A DNA stretch of 64,000 nucleotides from Saccharophagus degradans 2-40 (GCF_000013665.1 NC_007912.1:3403501-3467500); one strand, 5' to 3'. Counted from the first letter of the stretch, positions 12,829-22,733 are shown. Program-made: numbers and translations. Notes: a model not told the origin generated them from the sequence alone.

Positions 12829-15369
12829 ATGAAAATAAAATCCAAATTTTTAGCCGTTACCCTATGGTTCATCGCCGCTGGCATAGGTTGTAGTTTAGTC
12901 GGATTATCCGGAACATACCTTTACCTTAGCCCACAATTACCATCGGTGGATACATTACGTGACGTACGCCTCCAAACCCCGCTTAGAATCTACTCTGCTG
13001 ATGGAAAATTAATCGGCGAATTTGGCGACCAACGCCGCACCCCCGTTAAGTTTGACGACATTCCGCCACTTTACATTCAAGCCCTGCTCGCGGCTGAAGA
13101 CGCTCAATTTTTCACCCATCACGGCGTATCAATTAAAGGGATTAGTCGCGCAGTGGTAGAGCTTGTTACCACGGGTAAAAAAGGCTCTGGGGGCAGCACC
13201 TTAACCATGCAGGTTGCCCGAAATTACTTCCTCACCAAACGAAAAGCTTTTATACGTAAGTTCAACGAGATTCTTCTAGCCCTAAGAATTGAGAAAGAGC
13301 TCACAAAAGAAGAAATTTTTGAACTTTATGTCAATGTTACCTTTTTAGGGAAGCGTGCCTACGGCATTGAAGCTGCCGCACAAGTCTATTACGGCAGAAC
13401 ACTTAACGACTTAACCTTACCCGAATTAGCAATGATAGCAGGCCTTCCTCAGGGCCCCTCCTTCCAAAACCCTATTATTAACCCAGAGCGCGCCAAGGAG
13501 AGACGCAATTGGATTCTAGGACGCATGTTTGAACTTGGCTCTATCAACGAGGAAACCTACGCTCAAGCCGTTGCCACCCCCGTCACAGCCAAATACCACG
13601 GTGTAAATTTAGACGTATACTCGCCTTATGTTTCAGAAATGGCACGAAAGAAAGCAATCGAGCTATTTGGCTATGCCGCATATACGGATGGCTACCGAAT
13701 ATACACAACCGTCGACAGTCGATTACAAGACACTGCTCAGCAAGCCGTTGTAGAAGGGCTGATCACTTACGACCAACGTCACGGCTACCGAGGCCCCGAG
13801 CAAAACCTTCCGCTCGACCAACTCGACATTAAAACAGATGAGAGCGGGCTATCAACGACCGACTACGGCCCCTGGCTTGAAACACTCAAAGCCACCCCCT
13901 CTTACGGCAACCTCAAGCCGGCACTAGTGACCGGCGTAGAAGATCAACGTATTCACGTACTTACCGAGGAAAACGAAATACTCACCCTCGAGTGGGATCA
14001 AGGCTTATCCAGCGCGCGCCCTTATATAACCGAAGACTCGCGCGGCCCTTCCCCAAAACTAGCCGAAGAAATTGTCGCACCGGGCGACCTGATTCGCATC
14101 AAGCAGCAAGATGGCATGTGGAGACTGAGCCAAATTCCAGAGGCTCAAGCTGCACTTATCTCTCTATCGCCGCAAAATGGCGCTATTAGAGCGCTCGTCG
14201 GCGGCTTTGACTTTCACCAGAGCAACTTCAACCGTGTAACACAAGCCCGCAGACAGCCAGGCTCTAACTTCAAACCATTTGTATATACCGCCGCGCTAGA
14301 GCACGGCATGACCGCCGCCTCCATCATTAACGACGCCCCAATCGTATTCGAAGATGGGCAACTCGAAAGCACATGGCGACCAGAAAACGACGGCGGACGC
14401 TTTTACGGGCCTACTCGCCTAAGGGAGGCGCTGTACCGATCCAGAAACTTGGTTTCGATCCGAATCTTACGCAACACAGGTATCTCCAATGTGATTGACG
14501 GCATGTCGCGTTTTGGTTTTGACGAATCTGAACTTCCCCGCGACCTATCTCTAGCGTTAGGCAGCCACGATTTAACCCCTTTGCAAGTGGCAACCGGTTA
14601 CGCGGTATTCGCCAACGGGGGCTATAAGGTTGAGCCTTATTTAGTGGAAAAAATTCTAAACTTCGATGGTCGCGCCGTGTTCGAAGCCTTACCGCCAACA
14701 GTATGTAACGGCTGTGACGATGGCGAATATCTCGCGCAACTTAGCAGCCAAAACGATTCGGGCGCCGAAGAGGATAGCTCTAACAACCCCTACCAAATTC
14801 AGGGCGACCCCTTCCAGTTCGACTTTGAGGTTAAGAGCCTGCTAGGTATTTTAGAGCCTAGCGATTACCCCAAAGCACCAAAGGTGCTCGACGACCAAGT
14901 CGCTTACATCATGGACTCAATCCTAAAAGATGTTGTTCAAAAAGGTACTGGCTACCGCGCAAAAGCCCTAGGTAGAACTGATTTGGCAGGGAAAACCGGC
15001 ACCACCAACGGCCCCAAAGACGCTTGGTTTTCCGGCTACAACGGTAATCTTGTGGCCACTACTTGGGTTGGGTTTGATCAGCATTCGCCACTTGGTAAAA
15101 ATGAATACGGCGGCTCTGCAGCATTGCCAATTTGGATAGACTTTATGAAGGAGGCGTTAAAAGGCAAGCCGAATACACATCGCGCCCAACCTCCAGGCAT
15201 GGTTACCGTACGCATAAACCCAGAAACGGGCGAACGCGCTAGGATTGACGACCCAGACGCGATATTCGAAACATTTAGAGCGGAGCATGTGCCACAGTTT
15301 AAATCACAGAACGACGCCACCAATCAGGCCATGCCGTACGAAGAGAGTATTACAGAAGACCTTTTCTAG
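12829..15369 (+). CDS. mrcA: Penicillin-binding protein 1A (bifunctional transglycosylase/transpeptidase)
   Basis: Inner-membrane enzyme that polymerises and cross-links peptidoglycan. The 846-residue protein has an N-terminal helix at about 9-32. The GT51 glycosyltransferase carries the catalytic Glu90 in EDAQFFTHHG. An OB-like insert typical of PBP1A precedes the transpeptidase domain, which has SNFK with nucleophile Ser479, SRN at 538-540 and KTG at 722-724. The C-terminal tail is acidic and poorly conserved. It is divergent from pilM and convergent with rpmE, with a shared hairpin terminator between. The gene is also called ponA in pseudomonads. Confidence 0.97.
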   Translation: MKIKSKFLAVTLWFIAAGIGCSLVGLSGTYLYLSPQLPSVDTLRDVRLQTPLRIYSADGKLIGEFGDQRRTPVKFDDIPPLYIQALLAAEDAQFFTHHGVSIKGISRAVVELVTTGKKGSGGSTLTMQVARNYFLTKRKAFIRKFNEILLALRIEKELTKEEIFELYVNVTFLGKRAYGIEAAAQVYYGRTLNDLTLPELAMIAGLPQGPSFQNPIINPERAKERRNWILGRMFELGSINEETYAQAVATPVTAKYHGVNLDVYSPYVSEMARKKAIELFGYAAYTDGYRIYTTVDSRLQDTAQQAVVEGLITYDQRHGYRGPEQNLPLDQLDIKTDESGLSTTDYGPWLETLKATPSYGNLKPALVTGVEDQRIHVLTEENEILTLEWDQGLSSARPYITEDSRGPSPKLAEEIVAPGDLIRIKQQDGMWRLSQIPEAQAALISLSPQNGAIRALVGGFDFHQSNFNRVTQARRQPGSNFKPFVYTAALEHGMTAASIINDAPIVFEDGQLESTWRPENDGGRFYGPTRLREALYRSRNLVSIRILRNTGISNVIDGMSRFGFDESELPRDLSLALGSHDLTPLQVATGYAVFANGGYKVEPYLVEKILNFDGRAVFEALPPTVCNGCDDGEYLAQLSSQNDSGAEEDSSNNPYQIQGDPFQFDFEVKSLLGILEPSDYPKAPKVLDDQVAYIMDSILKDVVQKGTGYRAKALGRTDLAGKTGTTNGPKDAWFSGYNGNLVATTWVGFDQHSPLGKNEYGGSAALPIWIDFMKEALKGKPNTHRAQPPGMVTVRINPETGERARIDDPDAIFETFRAEHVPQFKSQNDATNQAMPYEESITEDLF

Positions 15370-15440
15370 CGTCTTATTAGGAAGGGCAAATATCCAGCCC
15401 TTCCTATAAGCTGCAACTTCAATTAGCCGCAGACACAAAA

Positions 15441-15464
15441 AAGCCGGCGAATAGCCGGCTTTTT
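15441..15464. terminator. Bidirectional terminator between mrcA and rpmE
   Basis: AGCCGGC/GCCGGCT stem with a five-base loop, flanked by six A on the left and five T on the right, so it can end transcripts from both convergent genes. Confidence 0.9.
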
Positions 15465-15486
15465 AATAACTAACGCGAATCGCCAA

Positions 15487-15699
15487 TTATTTAGATTTGA
15501 TAGCACCAAAACGCTTGTTGAAGCGATCGATACGGCCGCCAGTATCGGCAGTCTTCTGCTTACCGGTGTAGAATGGGTGGCATTCTGAACACACGTCAAT
15601 ATGAATATCTTTAGCTAAAGTTGAACGAGTTTTAACAACATTACCGCAACTGCACGTTGCATTCATATCGCCGTAGTTTGGTTGAATATCTGCTTGCAT
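15487..15699 (-). CDS. rpmE: 50S ribosomal protein L31, zinc-binding form
   Basis: Large-subunit ribosomal protein of 70 residues. Four cysteines, Cys16, Cys18, Cys37 and Cys40, form the zinc ribbon of the C+ type, as opposed to the zinc-free YkgM paralogues induced under zinc starvation. The conserved stretches HPFYTGKQ and [10 protein letters not shown] are present. It is divergent from priA, the usual order. Confidence 0.98.
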   Translation of the reverse strand: MQADIQPNYGDMNATCSCGNVVKTRSTLAKDIHIDVCSECHPFYTGKQKTADTGGRIDRFNKRFGAIKSK

Positions 15700-15875
15700 G
15701 ATAAATGCCTCTAATGATTTTAGTGCACCGCCATTCGATCACTTGTGTCGAACACGGTACATCGTTTATGTTACCGGCCTAAATTTAAGACCGCGCATGG
15801 TACCAGAAAGCGCACGCAAAGCAACACAAAATCGTCTACATATCGATCACTCTGCAATAGGCCAACGCCAACTTA

Positions 15876-18086
15876 ATGAATAAGCTCTACCTAGAAATCG
15901 CCCTACCCGTTCCTTTGCGCCGCACATTTGACTACCTCACCAATTTTCAGGGTGACCCAAATGGGCTAATAGGCTGTCGCGTACAGGCGCCGTTTGGCAA
16001 TCAAACCTTAATTGGCATAATCATTGGGGTGAAGGCGCAGTCGGAAACTCCTGCCGACAAAATGAAAGACATTCACACCATTATTGATGACACACCACTT
16101 ATATCTCACCTAGATTTGCAGCTATTTAGCTGGGCTGCCAATTACTACCACCACTCTCTAGGCGAGGTATTACACGCGTCCATCCCCCAAAAGTTGCGCC
16201 AAGGCGAACGCCAAGAGCACGAACAACTCATAAGCGCGTGGAAACACACCCCCGAAGGGATGGGATTGCCAGAAACAGCATTAAACCGCTCTAAAAAGCA
16301 GCAAGAAATACACAGGTACCTGCTACAAAACACACAATTTACCCGCTCCACGGCACAAAGGCTTGGTTTTTCCACCTCTGCAATAAAAGCACTTAAAGAC
16401 AAAAATCTTATCGAAGAAATTTTAGTTAAAGACTCGATTGAACAAGTGCAAACAAATAATAGCTTGCTCAACAATACGCCACTCACCCTAAACCAAGAGC
16501 AAACAGCCGCACAAGAAAGCGTTATTTTTCACCGCTTTGGGGCCTACCTGCTTGATGGTGTAACAGGCAGCGGCAAAACCGAAGTGTACCTACAACTGGT
16601 GGCCAGAGCCTTACAAGCAGGCACACAAGCACTTGTACTTATTCCTGAAATAGGCCTGTCTCCCCAAACAGTAGGCCGATTTAAAGACAGGTTTAGCGTA
16701 GAAATAGCCGAACTCCATTCCTCCATTAACGAAGCCAAACGCGCCGAACATTGGCAAGCAGCAAAAAGCGGCCGTGCAAAAATAGTGATAGGCACGCGCC
16801 TAGCTGCCTTAGCCGCACTTAACAAACCCGGCATTATCATTGTGGATGAAGAGCACGACCTCTCATATAAACAACACGACGGCTTTCGTTATTCGGCGCG
16901 AGACATATGCGTTTACCGAGCCAAACAGCACAACATTCCCGTGGTATTAGGCTCTGCAACCCCTTCACTAGAAACCCTAAACAACGCCATTACTGGTCGC
17001 TACCAACATTTAAAACTCACCCAGCGAGCAAGCACAGCCACACCGCCTCATATCGAAAGTATCGACATTCGCAACCAGCAATTGACAGCAGGACTGTGTG
17101 AATCGGCAATAGAAGAAATTAGGCACACCCTACAACGCCAACAGCAGGCGCTGGTATTTCTTAATCGCAGAGGGTTTGCCCCGTCGCTCTTTTGTCATCA
17201 CTGCGGCTGGCAAGCCAAATGTACGGGCTGCGAACTACCTATGACCTTTCACTCGCACCCAAGACACCTACACTGCCACCGCTGCGACAGGCAAAACGGC
17301 GTACCTCGCGCCTGCCCAAGCTGCAAAAACCAAGCATTCAGCCATCGCGGTAGTGGTACCGAGCAAATCGAGCTCTTTTTGGCGAAGCAGTTTCCAAATA
17401 CTCCAGTAATACGTATAGATAGAGACACCACCAGCTCTAAGAAGGCGATGCAAAAGCTATTAGAGCCCGCTTACGCAGGCACGCCTTGCATACTGGTTGG
17501 CACACAAATGCTAGCCAAGGGGCACCATATTCCCGGTATTAACCTCGCTGTTATTGCCGATGCAGATCAAGGCCTTATGAGTGCCGATTATCGCGGTGTA
17601 GAACAAGTTGGCCAACTTGTTACTCAAGTGGCCGGCAGGGCTGGGCGCGCATCGTCAACGGGTAAAGTACTTATCCAAACCCACCAACCAGACCACCCGT
17701 TAATGCGTGTGCTTATTGCGGAAGGCTACAATAGCTTTGCGGTGCAACTGCTAGCAGAACGCAAACATTCCGGCCTACCACCTTACGGATACTCTGCTTT
17801 AATTCGCAGCGAGTCCAAGCGGCCCGAAAACGCGCTTGCCATATTACAACTGATACATGGCGCGATTAAAAATACTGGCAACAAACACACCATCACCACC
17901 ATCGGCCCAATGGCAGCCCCTATAGAAAAAATAGGCAACAGGTTTAGGTTTCAATACCAACTTTTCTGTAATTCAAGAAAGGAGCTTCACGCAACTTTAA
18001 AAGCCGTGCTAAGCGAGGTAGAAGTTAAAGCGGAGGCGAGAAGAACGCGCTGGTCGGTGGATATTGATCCGGTGACCAGCGCTTAA
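15876..18086 (+). CDS. priA: Primosomal protein N' (replication restart helicase PriA)
   Basis: 3'-to-5' DNA helicase that recognises stalled forks and starts primosome assembly. The 736-residue protein has an N-terminal DNA-binding domain (LPVPLRRTFDY). Walker A is GVTGSGKT with Lys234, and the DEEH box is at 324-327. A double zinc-binding region between the helicase lobes contains CHHCGWQAKCTGC and, further on, CHRC and CPSC. The C-terminal helicase motifs include QVAGRAGR. All eight zinc-ligand cysteines are visible. It runs into the convergent lipoprotein gene with three bases between stops. Confidence 0.98.
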   Translation: MNKLYLEIALPVPLRRTFDYLTNFQGDPNGLIGCRVQAPFGNQTLIGIIIGVKAQSETPADKMKDIHTIIDDTPLISHLDLQLFSWAANYYHHSLGEVLHASIPQKLRQGERQEHEQLISAWKHTPEGMGLPETALNRSKKQQEIHRYLLQNTQFTRSTAQRLGFSTSAIKALKDKNLIEEILVKDSIEQVQTNNSLLNNTPLTLNQEQTAAQESVIFHRFGAYLLDGVTGSGKTEVYLQLVARALQAGTQALVLIPEIGLSPQTVGRFKDRFSVEIAELHSSINEAKRAEHWQAAKSGRAKIVIGTRLAALAALNKPGIIIVDEEHDLSYKQHDGFRYSARDICVYRAKQHNIPVVLGSATPSLETLNNAITGRYQHLKLTQRASTATPPHIESIDIRNQQLTAGLCESAIEEIRHTLQRQQQALVFLNRRGFAPSLFCHHCGWQAKCTGCELPMTFHSHPRHLHCHRCDRQNGVPRACPSCKNQAFSHRGSGTEQIELFLAKQFPNTPVIRIDRDTTSSKKAMQKLLEPAYAGTPCILVGTQMLAKGHHIPGINLAVIADADQGLMSADYRGVEQVGQLVTQVAGRAGRASSTGKVLIQTHQPDHPLMRVLIAEGYNSFAVQLLAERKHSGLPPYGYSALIRSESKRPENALAILQLIHGAIKNTGNKHTITTIGPMAAPIEKIGNRFRFQYQLFCNSRKELHATLKAVLSEVEVKAEARRTRWSVDIDPVTSA

Positions 18087-18089
18087 AGA

Positions 18090-19199
18090 TCAATCTATTT
18101 CACAGCTTCTTACTGGATCTCCATCAGTATCTGGGTCCCCATTTTCAGGGTCCGGATCAAAATCATTTTCGGAAGCCACACCACTACACAAGTAAAGAGG
18201 CGCGCTTCTCGCTATAGTAACCGTAGTAGAAGAGCACCCTTCAGTAATGCAAGGCCCATCATATACACCGTTACCTAAATCGCGTACGCCGTTCTGATTC
18301 GTATCAACGAACGCCTCTCCAAGCGTGTACATACCATCTTCATTCTCATCTACGAACGGCTCAGGTAAATCGACAAACGTCTCTCCTTCGTCATACAGGA
18401 AATTACCATTAAGATCTGTAAATGACTCAGCCCCCTGAGTAAAAGCCATCACACTCGCATTAAAGTCTGGTGCATTTTTACTGCTGCCTGCGCTTTCCCA
18501 ATTAACGGAACATGAACCATTTGAAAGAGTACACGATGAACCAACTAGTCCCGATTCAGGGCTCCAAAAACTTACCTGAATACCATCGAATGCGGGGTTT
18601 CCAAACTGATCGCTCGCCCGAATATTAAGTGTTACGGACACACCATCTGTATTTCTGGAGTTATCTACCCCCCAATCAGGGCCTGCTGAAAGTGAGAACC
18701 GATTTGCCACAGGAATCCCACTTGAAATAATAATATCGCTGGATGTGGCAGTAACATTGGAGCCATCCAATGAGGCAATCACTCGGACAGGCGTAGCAAC
18801 AGTACCACTTGCGAGCGATACAAATGCATTTCCTTCACTATTGGTTCTAATACCTTGAGTAGAGCCCTTAAGCTGAACCCCGCCCACATCGGTGCTCAAT
18901 GAAAAGCTTAAAGCCACGTTTGATTCTGGGTTTCCTGAACTATCCGTCGCCCGAAACGTGAGGATTGTATTTTCATTCCCACCTTGCCCCCGCAAATAAA
19001 TTTGCTTGGCGGAAGCTGAAACAAAAGAAATATTGATCACTCCGTCATCTACTTCCACTTCAGTTTCGCCTCCAGGAGAAGGGGTAGAAATATTCGGATT
19101 ATCCCCAGGTGCGCCACCACAGGCCACCAGCAGTACAATAAATCCAATTAATGCAGTCAACCTGCTCAAAGAAACTGTTACGTAGTCCATAATTTCCAC
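18090..19199 (-). CDS. Putative lipoprotein with bacterial Ig-like domains and acidic calcium-type repeats
   Basis: A 369-residue exported protein of unknown function. The signal peptide ends in the lipobox LVAC with acylated Cys27; Met4 is an alternative start. Two invasin/Big-1-like beta domains follow at about 50-155 and 160-260 (for example TFRATDSSGNPESNVALSF and the QFGNPAFDGIQVSF segment). Then comes a region of repeated FVD-x-N/D motifs (FVDLPEP, FVDENEDG, FVDTNQNG) resembling EF-hand or thrombospondin type 3 loops, and a short Cys-containing tail. It lies where argS is found between priA and the SPOR gene in pseudomonads. It is probably outer-membrane or surface attached; a binding partner cannot be inferred. 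Confidence 0.8.
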   Translation of the reverse strand: MEIMDYVTVSLSRLTALIGFIVLLVACGGAPGDNPNISTPSPGGETEVEVDDGVINISFVSASAKQIYLRGQGGNENTILTFRATDSSGNPESNVALSFSLSTDVGGVQLKGSTQGIRTNSEGNAFVSLASGTVATPVRVIASLDGSNVTATSSDIIISSGIPVANRFSLSAGPDWGVDNSRNTDGVSVTLNIRASDQFGNPAFDGIQVSFWSPESGLVGSSCTLSNGSCSVNWESAGSSKNAPDFNASVMAFTQGAESFTDLNGNFLYDEGETFVDLPEPFVDENEDGMYTLGEAFVDTNQNGVRDLGNGVYDGPCITEGCSSTTVTIARSAPLYLCSGVASENDFDPDPENGDPDTDGDPVRSCEID

Positions 19200-19524
19200 T
19201 CGCTGGGTAAATGAATGAAGGTACTTGAGAGCAACTTACCAGCACCATCATAACTTGCCATTTGCAACGTCTAACATTTTAGCTTAAATATTAACGCCTA
19301 CAGGCTCATTAAAGCTCGATAATAGCTTAGAACATTGAGCTAAGCCAATAAAACCCAAGCAAATTTTGGTTTTGAGGCGCTATAGTTGTGATAAGCTAGA
19401 CGTTCTCAAGCTGTGCACCAGCGCGCATTTTTTTCTAATTTGTAAATCGAGCAACGCCCACCATTAACAGGTTCTCGTATACACTAACGCCCCCGTTCAC
19501 TCCCATTAGGACAGCAATAGCACC
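19200..19524. other. Divergent gap between the Ig-like lipoprotein gene and the SPOR gene
   Basis: AT-rich and non-coding. It must hold promoters for both divergent genes, but I see no strong -35/-10 pair. One inverted repeat, GCTTAG (19325-19330) with CTAAGC (19340-19345), could form a small stem. Confidence 0.45.
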
Positions 19525-20085
19525 ATGGCCCGAGATTACGCCAAGAAAAAGCCCCCTCAAGCAAGTAAACGCAAAGCAGAACCGCGGGTACCAGCGTGGG
19601 TTTGGTTGTTTACGGGAGCCGTGCTAGGTGCATTTATTATGTTTTTGATGCGACTTGCGGACATGTCTCCGCAAGAAACGGCCAAAGAAGTAAAAGAAAA
19701 AACAGCCGCTAACTCGGCCAAGAACGAGGAGCAAAAGCCTCGTTTCGACTTTTATGAGCTGTTAAAAGACGCAAAAGTGCCCACCCCAAAACCCGATACT
19801 AGCGGCCCCTCTGGTGCAGCCACCGAACCGGAAGCACCGGCGACTGAATATATTTTGCAAGTGGCATCATTCAAAAATAAAACAGATGCCGAAGCGCTGC
19901 GAGCGCAATTAATTTTGCTAAATTTGGAAGCCACAGTGCAGGACGCCAAAGTTAGAAACGGTGAAACTTGGTACAGAGTGTTAGCGGGCCCTTACCAATC
20001 ACGCTCAAGAATGTCTAAAGCGCGCAGCACGCTTATATCTAACCGCTTCGAAGCCCTTGTGCTAAAACGCAATATCGAGAATTAA
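19525..20085 (+). CDS. FtsN-like SPOR-domain protein
   Basis: Bitopic inner-membrane protein of 186 residues: a basic cytoplasmic tail (KKKPPQASKRKAEPR), one helix at about 24-44, a charged linker, and a C-terminal SPOR domain at about 108-183 (ILQVASFKNKTDAEALRAQL, later WYRVLAGPY). This layout and the position just upstream of hslVU match the ftsN/SPOR gene of enterobacteria and pseudomonads. A role in septal peptidoglycan binding during division is likely. It is shorter than E. coli FtsN, so I do not assign the name outright. Confidence 0.88.
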   Translation: MARDYAKKKPPQASKRKAEPRVPAWVWLFTGAVLGAFIMFLMRLADMSPQETAKEVKEKTAANSAKNEEQKPRFDFYELLKDAKVPTPKPDTSGPSGAATEPEAPATEYILQVASFKNKTDAEALRAQLILLNLEATVQDAKVRNGETWYRVLAGPYQSRSRMSKARSTLISNRFEALVLKRNIEN

Positions 20086-20131
20086 TTCGTACATCAATCT
20101 ACGCTAAGTTGAGCCAATCCCCTTGGCTCGA

Positions 20132-20159
20132 CTTGAAATAGCCCAAGCCACCCCCACTT
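20132..20159 (+). promoter_or_regulatory. Sigma-32 heat-shock promoter of hslVU
   Basis: CTTGAA (20132-20137), a 14-base spacer, and CCCCACTT (20152-20159) closely match the RpoH consensus CTTGAA-N13-15-CCCCATNT. It lies 53 bp upstream of the hslV start codon. Confidence 0.85.
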
Positions 20160-20212
20160 TCTCTATCAAGCAGCCTTCGCGGCACTCCCCCATTTAGAAG
20201 TAGGATATATCT

Positions 20213-20752
20213 GTGGAACAATATCGCGGCACCACCATACTGTCTGTGCGCCGAGGCAATAAAGTTGTCATTGGTGGAGACGGCCAAGTTTCTCTTGGCA
20301 ACACTATTATGAAAGGCAACGCTTGCAAGGTGCGTCGCCTGTATAAAAACCAAGTTATTGCAGGTTTTGCTGGCGGCACCGCTGACGCATTCACCCTGTT
20401 TGAACGCTTTGAAGCTAAGCTAGAAGCACACGACGGCCAACTTGTACGCGCAGCTGTTGAACTAGCCAAAGATTGGCGAACAGACCGCGCCCTGCGCCGC
20501 TTAGAAGCTTTGCTTGCCGTAGCAAACAAAGATGCCTCACTGATAGTAACCGGTAATGGCGATGTTATTCAGCCAGAAAACGACCTTATTGCCATCGGCT
20601 CTGGCGGCGCCTTTGCCCAATCGGCAGCGCGCGCACTACTAGAAAATACCGAGTTAGAAGCCAGAGATATTGTCGAGAAAAGCCTCGGCATAGCCGGCGA
20701 TGTGTGTGTTTACACCAACCACCACTTCACCATTGAAGAGCTGAGTTTCTAA
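20213..20752 (+). CDS. hslV: ATP-dependent protease HslV (ClpQ), proteolytic subunit
   Basis: Threonine protease that forms a double hexamer and degrades proteins unfolded by HslU. The product is 179 residues from a GTG start with an AGGA ribosome site nine bases upstream. Processing before the TTILSVRR motif exposes Thr7 as the nucleophile, so this protein carries a six-residue propeptide, unlike the single Met of E. coli and Pseudomonas Hsl[11 protein letters not shown] and [16 protein letters not shown] are conserved. It is followed by hslU after 112 bp. Confidence 0.97.
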   Translation: MEQYRGTTILSVRRGNKVVIGGDGQVSLGNTIMKGNACKVRRLYKNQVIAGFAGGTADAFTLFERFEAKLEAHDGQLVRAAVELAKDWRTDRALRRLEALLAVANKDASLIVTGNGDVIQPENDLIAIGSGGAFAQSAARALLENTELEARDIVEKSLGIAGDVCVYTNHHFTIEELSF

Positions 20753-20864
20753 TTTCAATCATTCGCAAACATTGCGAACACGACTTGATACTGCACAAAA
20801 GTGCAAAAATAGATTTTACCGGCGCCAAATCGCGTATTTGGGCTGACGACTTCGGGAATTAATT

Positions 20865-22181
20865 ATGTCCACTATGACACCACGTGAAATAGTTCATGAA
20901 TTGGACCAGCATATTGTTGGTCAGCAGGATGCCAAAAAAGCAGTAGCCATTGCGTTGCGCAATCGCTGGAGAAGAATGCAGCTAGATGCCAAGCTACGCA
21001 CAGAAATCACCCCTAAAAATATTTTAATGATAGGCCCAACCGGGGTGGGTAAAACTGAAATAGCCCGCCGGTTGGCCAAACTTACCAACGCACCATTTAT
21101 AAAAGTAGAAGCCACTAAATTTACAGAGGTGGGCTATGTTGGCCGCGATGTAGAGTCAATTATTCGCGATTTGGTGGATAGCTCTATAAAAATGATGCGC
21201 GAACAAGAAATGACCAAAGTGCGGCACCGCGCTGAAGAAGCCGCCGAAGAAAGAATTCTTAACGCATTGCTGCCACCGGCCAGAGGCGAGGATGGCGCAG
21301 TAGAAGATTCCTCTACTCGCCAAATATTCCGCAAGAAATTGCGCGAAGGTCAGTTAGACGATAAAGAAATTGAGATAGATGTTTCTGCCACCCCAGTGGG
21401 CGTAGAGATAATGGCTCCTCCTGGCATGGAAGATATGACCAGCCAGTTGCAAAATATGTTCTCGAGCATGAACACGGGCAAAACAAAAAAAACAAAACTT
21501 ACTGTTAAAAAAGCATTCAAAAAATTAACAGATGAAGAAGCGGCTAAGCTTGTTAATGAAGAAGAATTAAAAGCACAAGCCATAGATGCCGCCGAGCAAA
21601 ATGGCATTGTGTTTATCGACGAGATAGACAAAGTAGCCAAGCGTGAAGGCAATAGCGGCGCAGATGTATCGCGCGAAGGTGTACAGCGCGATTTGCTGCC
21701 ACTTATTGAAGGCTGCACGGTTAGCACTAAGCACGGCATGATCAAAACAGACCACATTCTGTTTATAACCTCTGGTGCATTCCATGTTTCCAAGCCCTCA
21801 GACCTTATCCCAGAGCTGCAAGGGCGCCTACCTATACGTGTTGAATTGCAAGCGCTTACGCCAGACGATTTTGAGCGTATTCTTACAGAACCAACAGCAT
21901 CGCTTACTGAACAACACCAATCGTTACTGGCAACAGAAGGCACACAAATCGAATTTACCGCCGACGGAATCCGTAAAATCGCCGAAATTGCTTATCAAGT
22001 AAACAAAAGCACCGAAAATATTGGCGCCCGACGCTTGCACACAGTGCTAGAAAAATTATTGGAAGAGATTTCGTTTGCCGCCGGTGAAAGCGATAACAAC
22101 GTAACTATCGATGCTGCATTTGTTGATGGCCAGCTTGGCGAGCTCACCAAAAACGAAGATTTGAGCCGATTCATCCTTTAA
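20865..22181 (+). CDS. hslU: ATP-dependent protease ATPase subunit HslU (ClpY)
   Basis: AAA+ unfoldase that feeds substrates to HslV. The 438-residue protein has Walker A GPTGVGKT at 57-64, a variable I domain at about 105-235, Walker B with FIDEID at 250-255, and the C-terminal tail ending in the conserved LSRFIL, which inserts into HslV to activate it. The first ATG and Met4 are both possible starts; a GGGAA site favours the first. It is co-transcribed with hslV from the heat-shock promoter. Confidence 0.98.
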   Translation: MSTMTPREIVHELDQHIVGQQDAKKAVAIALRNRWRRMQLDAKLRTEITPKNILMIGPTGVGKTEIARRLAKLTNAPFIKVEATKFTEVGYVGRDVESIIRDLVDSSIKMMREQEMTKVRHRAEEAAEERILNALLPPARGEDGAVEDSSTRQIFRKKLREGQLDDKEIEIDVSATPVGVEIMAPPGMEDMTSQLQNMFSSMNTGKTKKTKLTVKKAFKKLTDEEAAKLVNEEELKAQAIDAAEQNGIVFIDEIDKVAKREGNSGADVSREGVQRDLLPLIEGCTVSTKHGMIKTDHILFITSGAFHVSKPSDLIPELQGRLPIRVELQALTPDDFERILTEPTASLTEQHQSLLATEGTQIEFTADGIRKIAEIAYQVNKSTENIGARRLHTVLEKLLEEISFAAGESDNNVTIDAAFVDGQLGELTKNEDLSRFIL

Positions 22182-22193
22182 CGGAGCACGAGA

Positions 22194-22598
22194 GTGACTA
22201 CAGTAACCCCAAGTAAAATAAAGCTTCACCGCAAATCCTGCGTGTTAGAGGTTGAGTTCGGCGAACAAAGCTATCACTTAAAAGCCGAATATCTGCGTGT
22301 ATATTCGCCTTCAGCCGAAGTAAAAGGCCACGGCCCAGGTGAAGAAGTGCTGCAATTAAACAAGGAGAATGTCGCCATTACCGGCATAGAGCCCCTAGGT
22401 AACTACGCTATTAAGCTTATTTACAGTGATGGCCACGATTCCGGCATATATTCTTGGGGCTATTTAAAAGAGCTTGGTGAAAATTACGAAGCAAACTGGG
22501 CCGACTACCTAGAACGGGTAGAAAAGCACAAGACTGAGCAAGCAGAAGCAGAAGCCACAAAAGATGTGAGCGCAGTAAAGTGGGTTAACCCCAACTAG
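22194..22598 (+). CDS. DUF971 (GBBH-like N-terminal domain) protein
   Basis: A 134-residue protein consisting almost entirely of the DUF971 fold also found at the N-terminus of gamma-butyrobetaine hydroxylase. It includes the signature LRVYSPSAEVKGHG and SDGHDSGIYSWGYLKEL. The function of stand-alone members is not established. It starts with GTG 12 bp after hslU with a GGAG site and is followed by a terminator, so it belongs to the hslVU operon, as in pseudomonads. Confidence 0.88.
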   Translation: MTTVTPSKIKLHRKSCVLEVEFGEQSYHLKAEYLRVYSPSAEVKGHGPGEEVLQLNKENVAITGIEPLGNYAIKLIYSDGHDSGIYSWGYLKELGENYEANWADYLERVEKHKTEQAEAEATKDVSAVKWVNPN

Positions 22599-22608
22599 TA
22601 AACCTTCA

Positions 22609-22630
22609 GGGCCGAGCAATCGGCCCTTTT
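22609..22630 (+). terminator. Terminator of the hslVU-DUF971 operon
   Basis: GGGCCGA/TCGGCCC stem with a GCAA tetraloop followed by four T. Confidence 0.88.
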
Positions 22631-22733
22631 CCTCAATACTCCCCCAAAACCTACCCGCTCACCACTAATGGCCACCACTGGCTGGACGCGGTAGAATAGC
22701 TGCCTTTCGCGAATACGCCATTAGAGGTCAACC

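Noticed and set aside
15698-15883. A 61-codon plus-strand frame between rpmE and priA
   Set aside because: It starts at the rpmE start codon region, overlaps the priA start, has no ribosome site and no family-like sequence; it lies where the divergent promoters must be.
21350-21943. A 197-codon minus-strand frame opposite hslU
   Set aside because: Fully inside hslU, no ribosome site and low-complexity Ser-rich product; antisense shadow.
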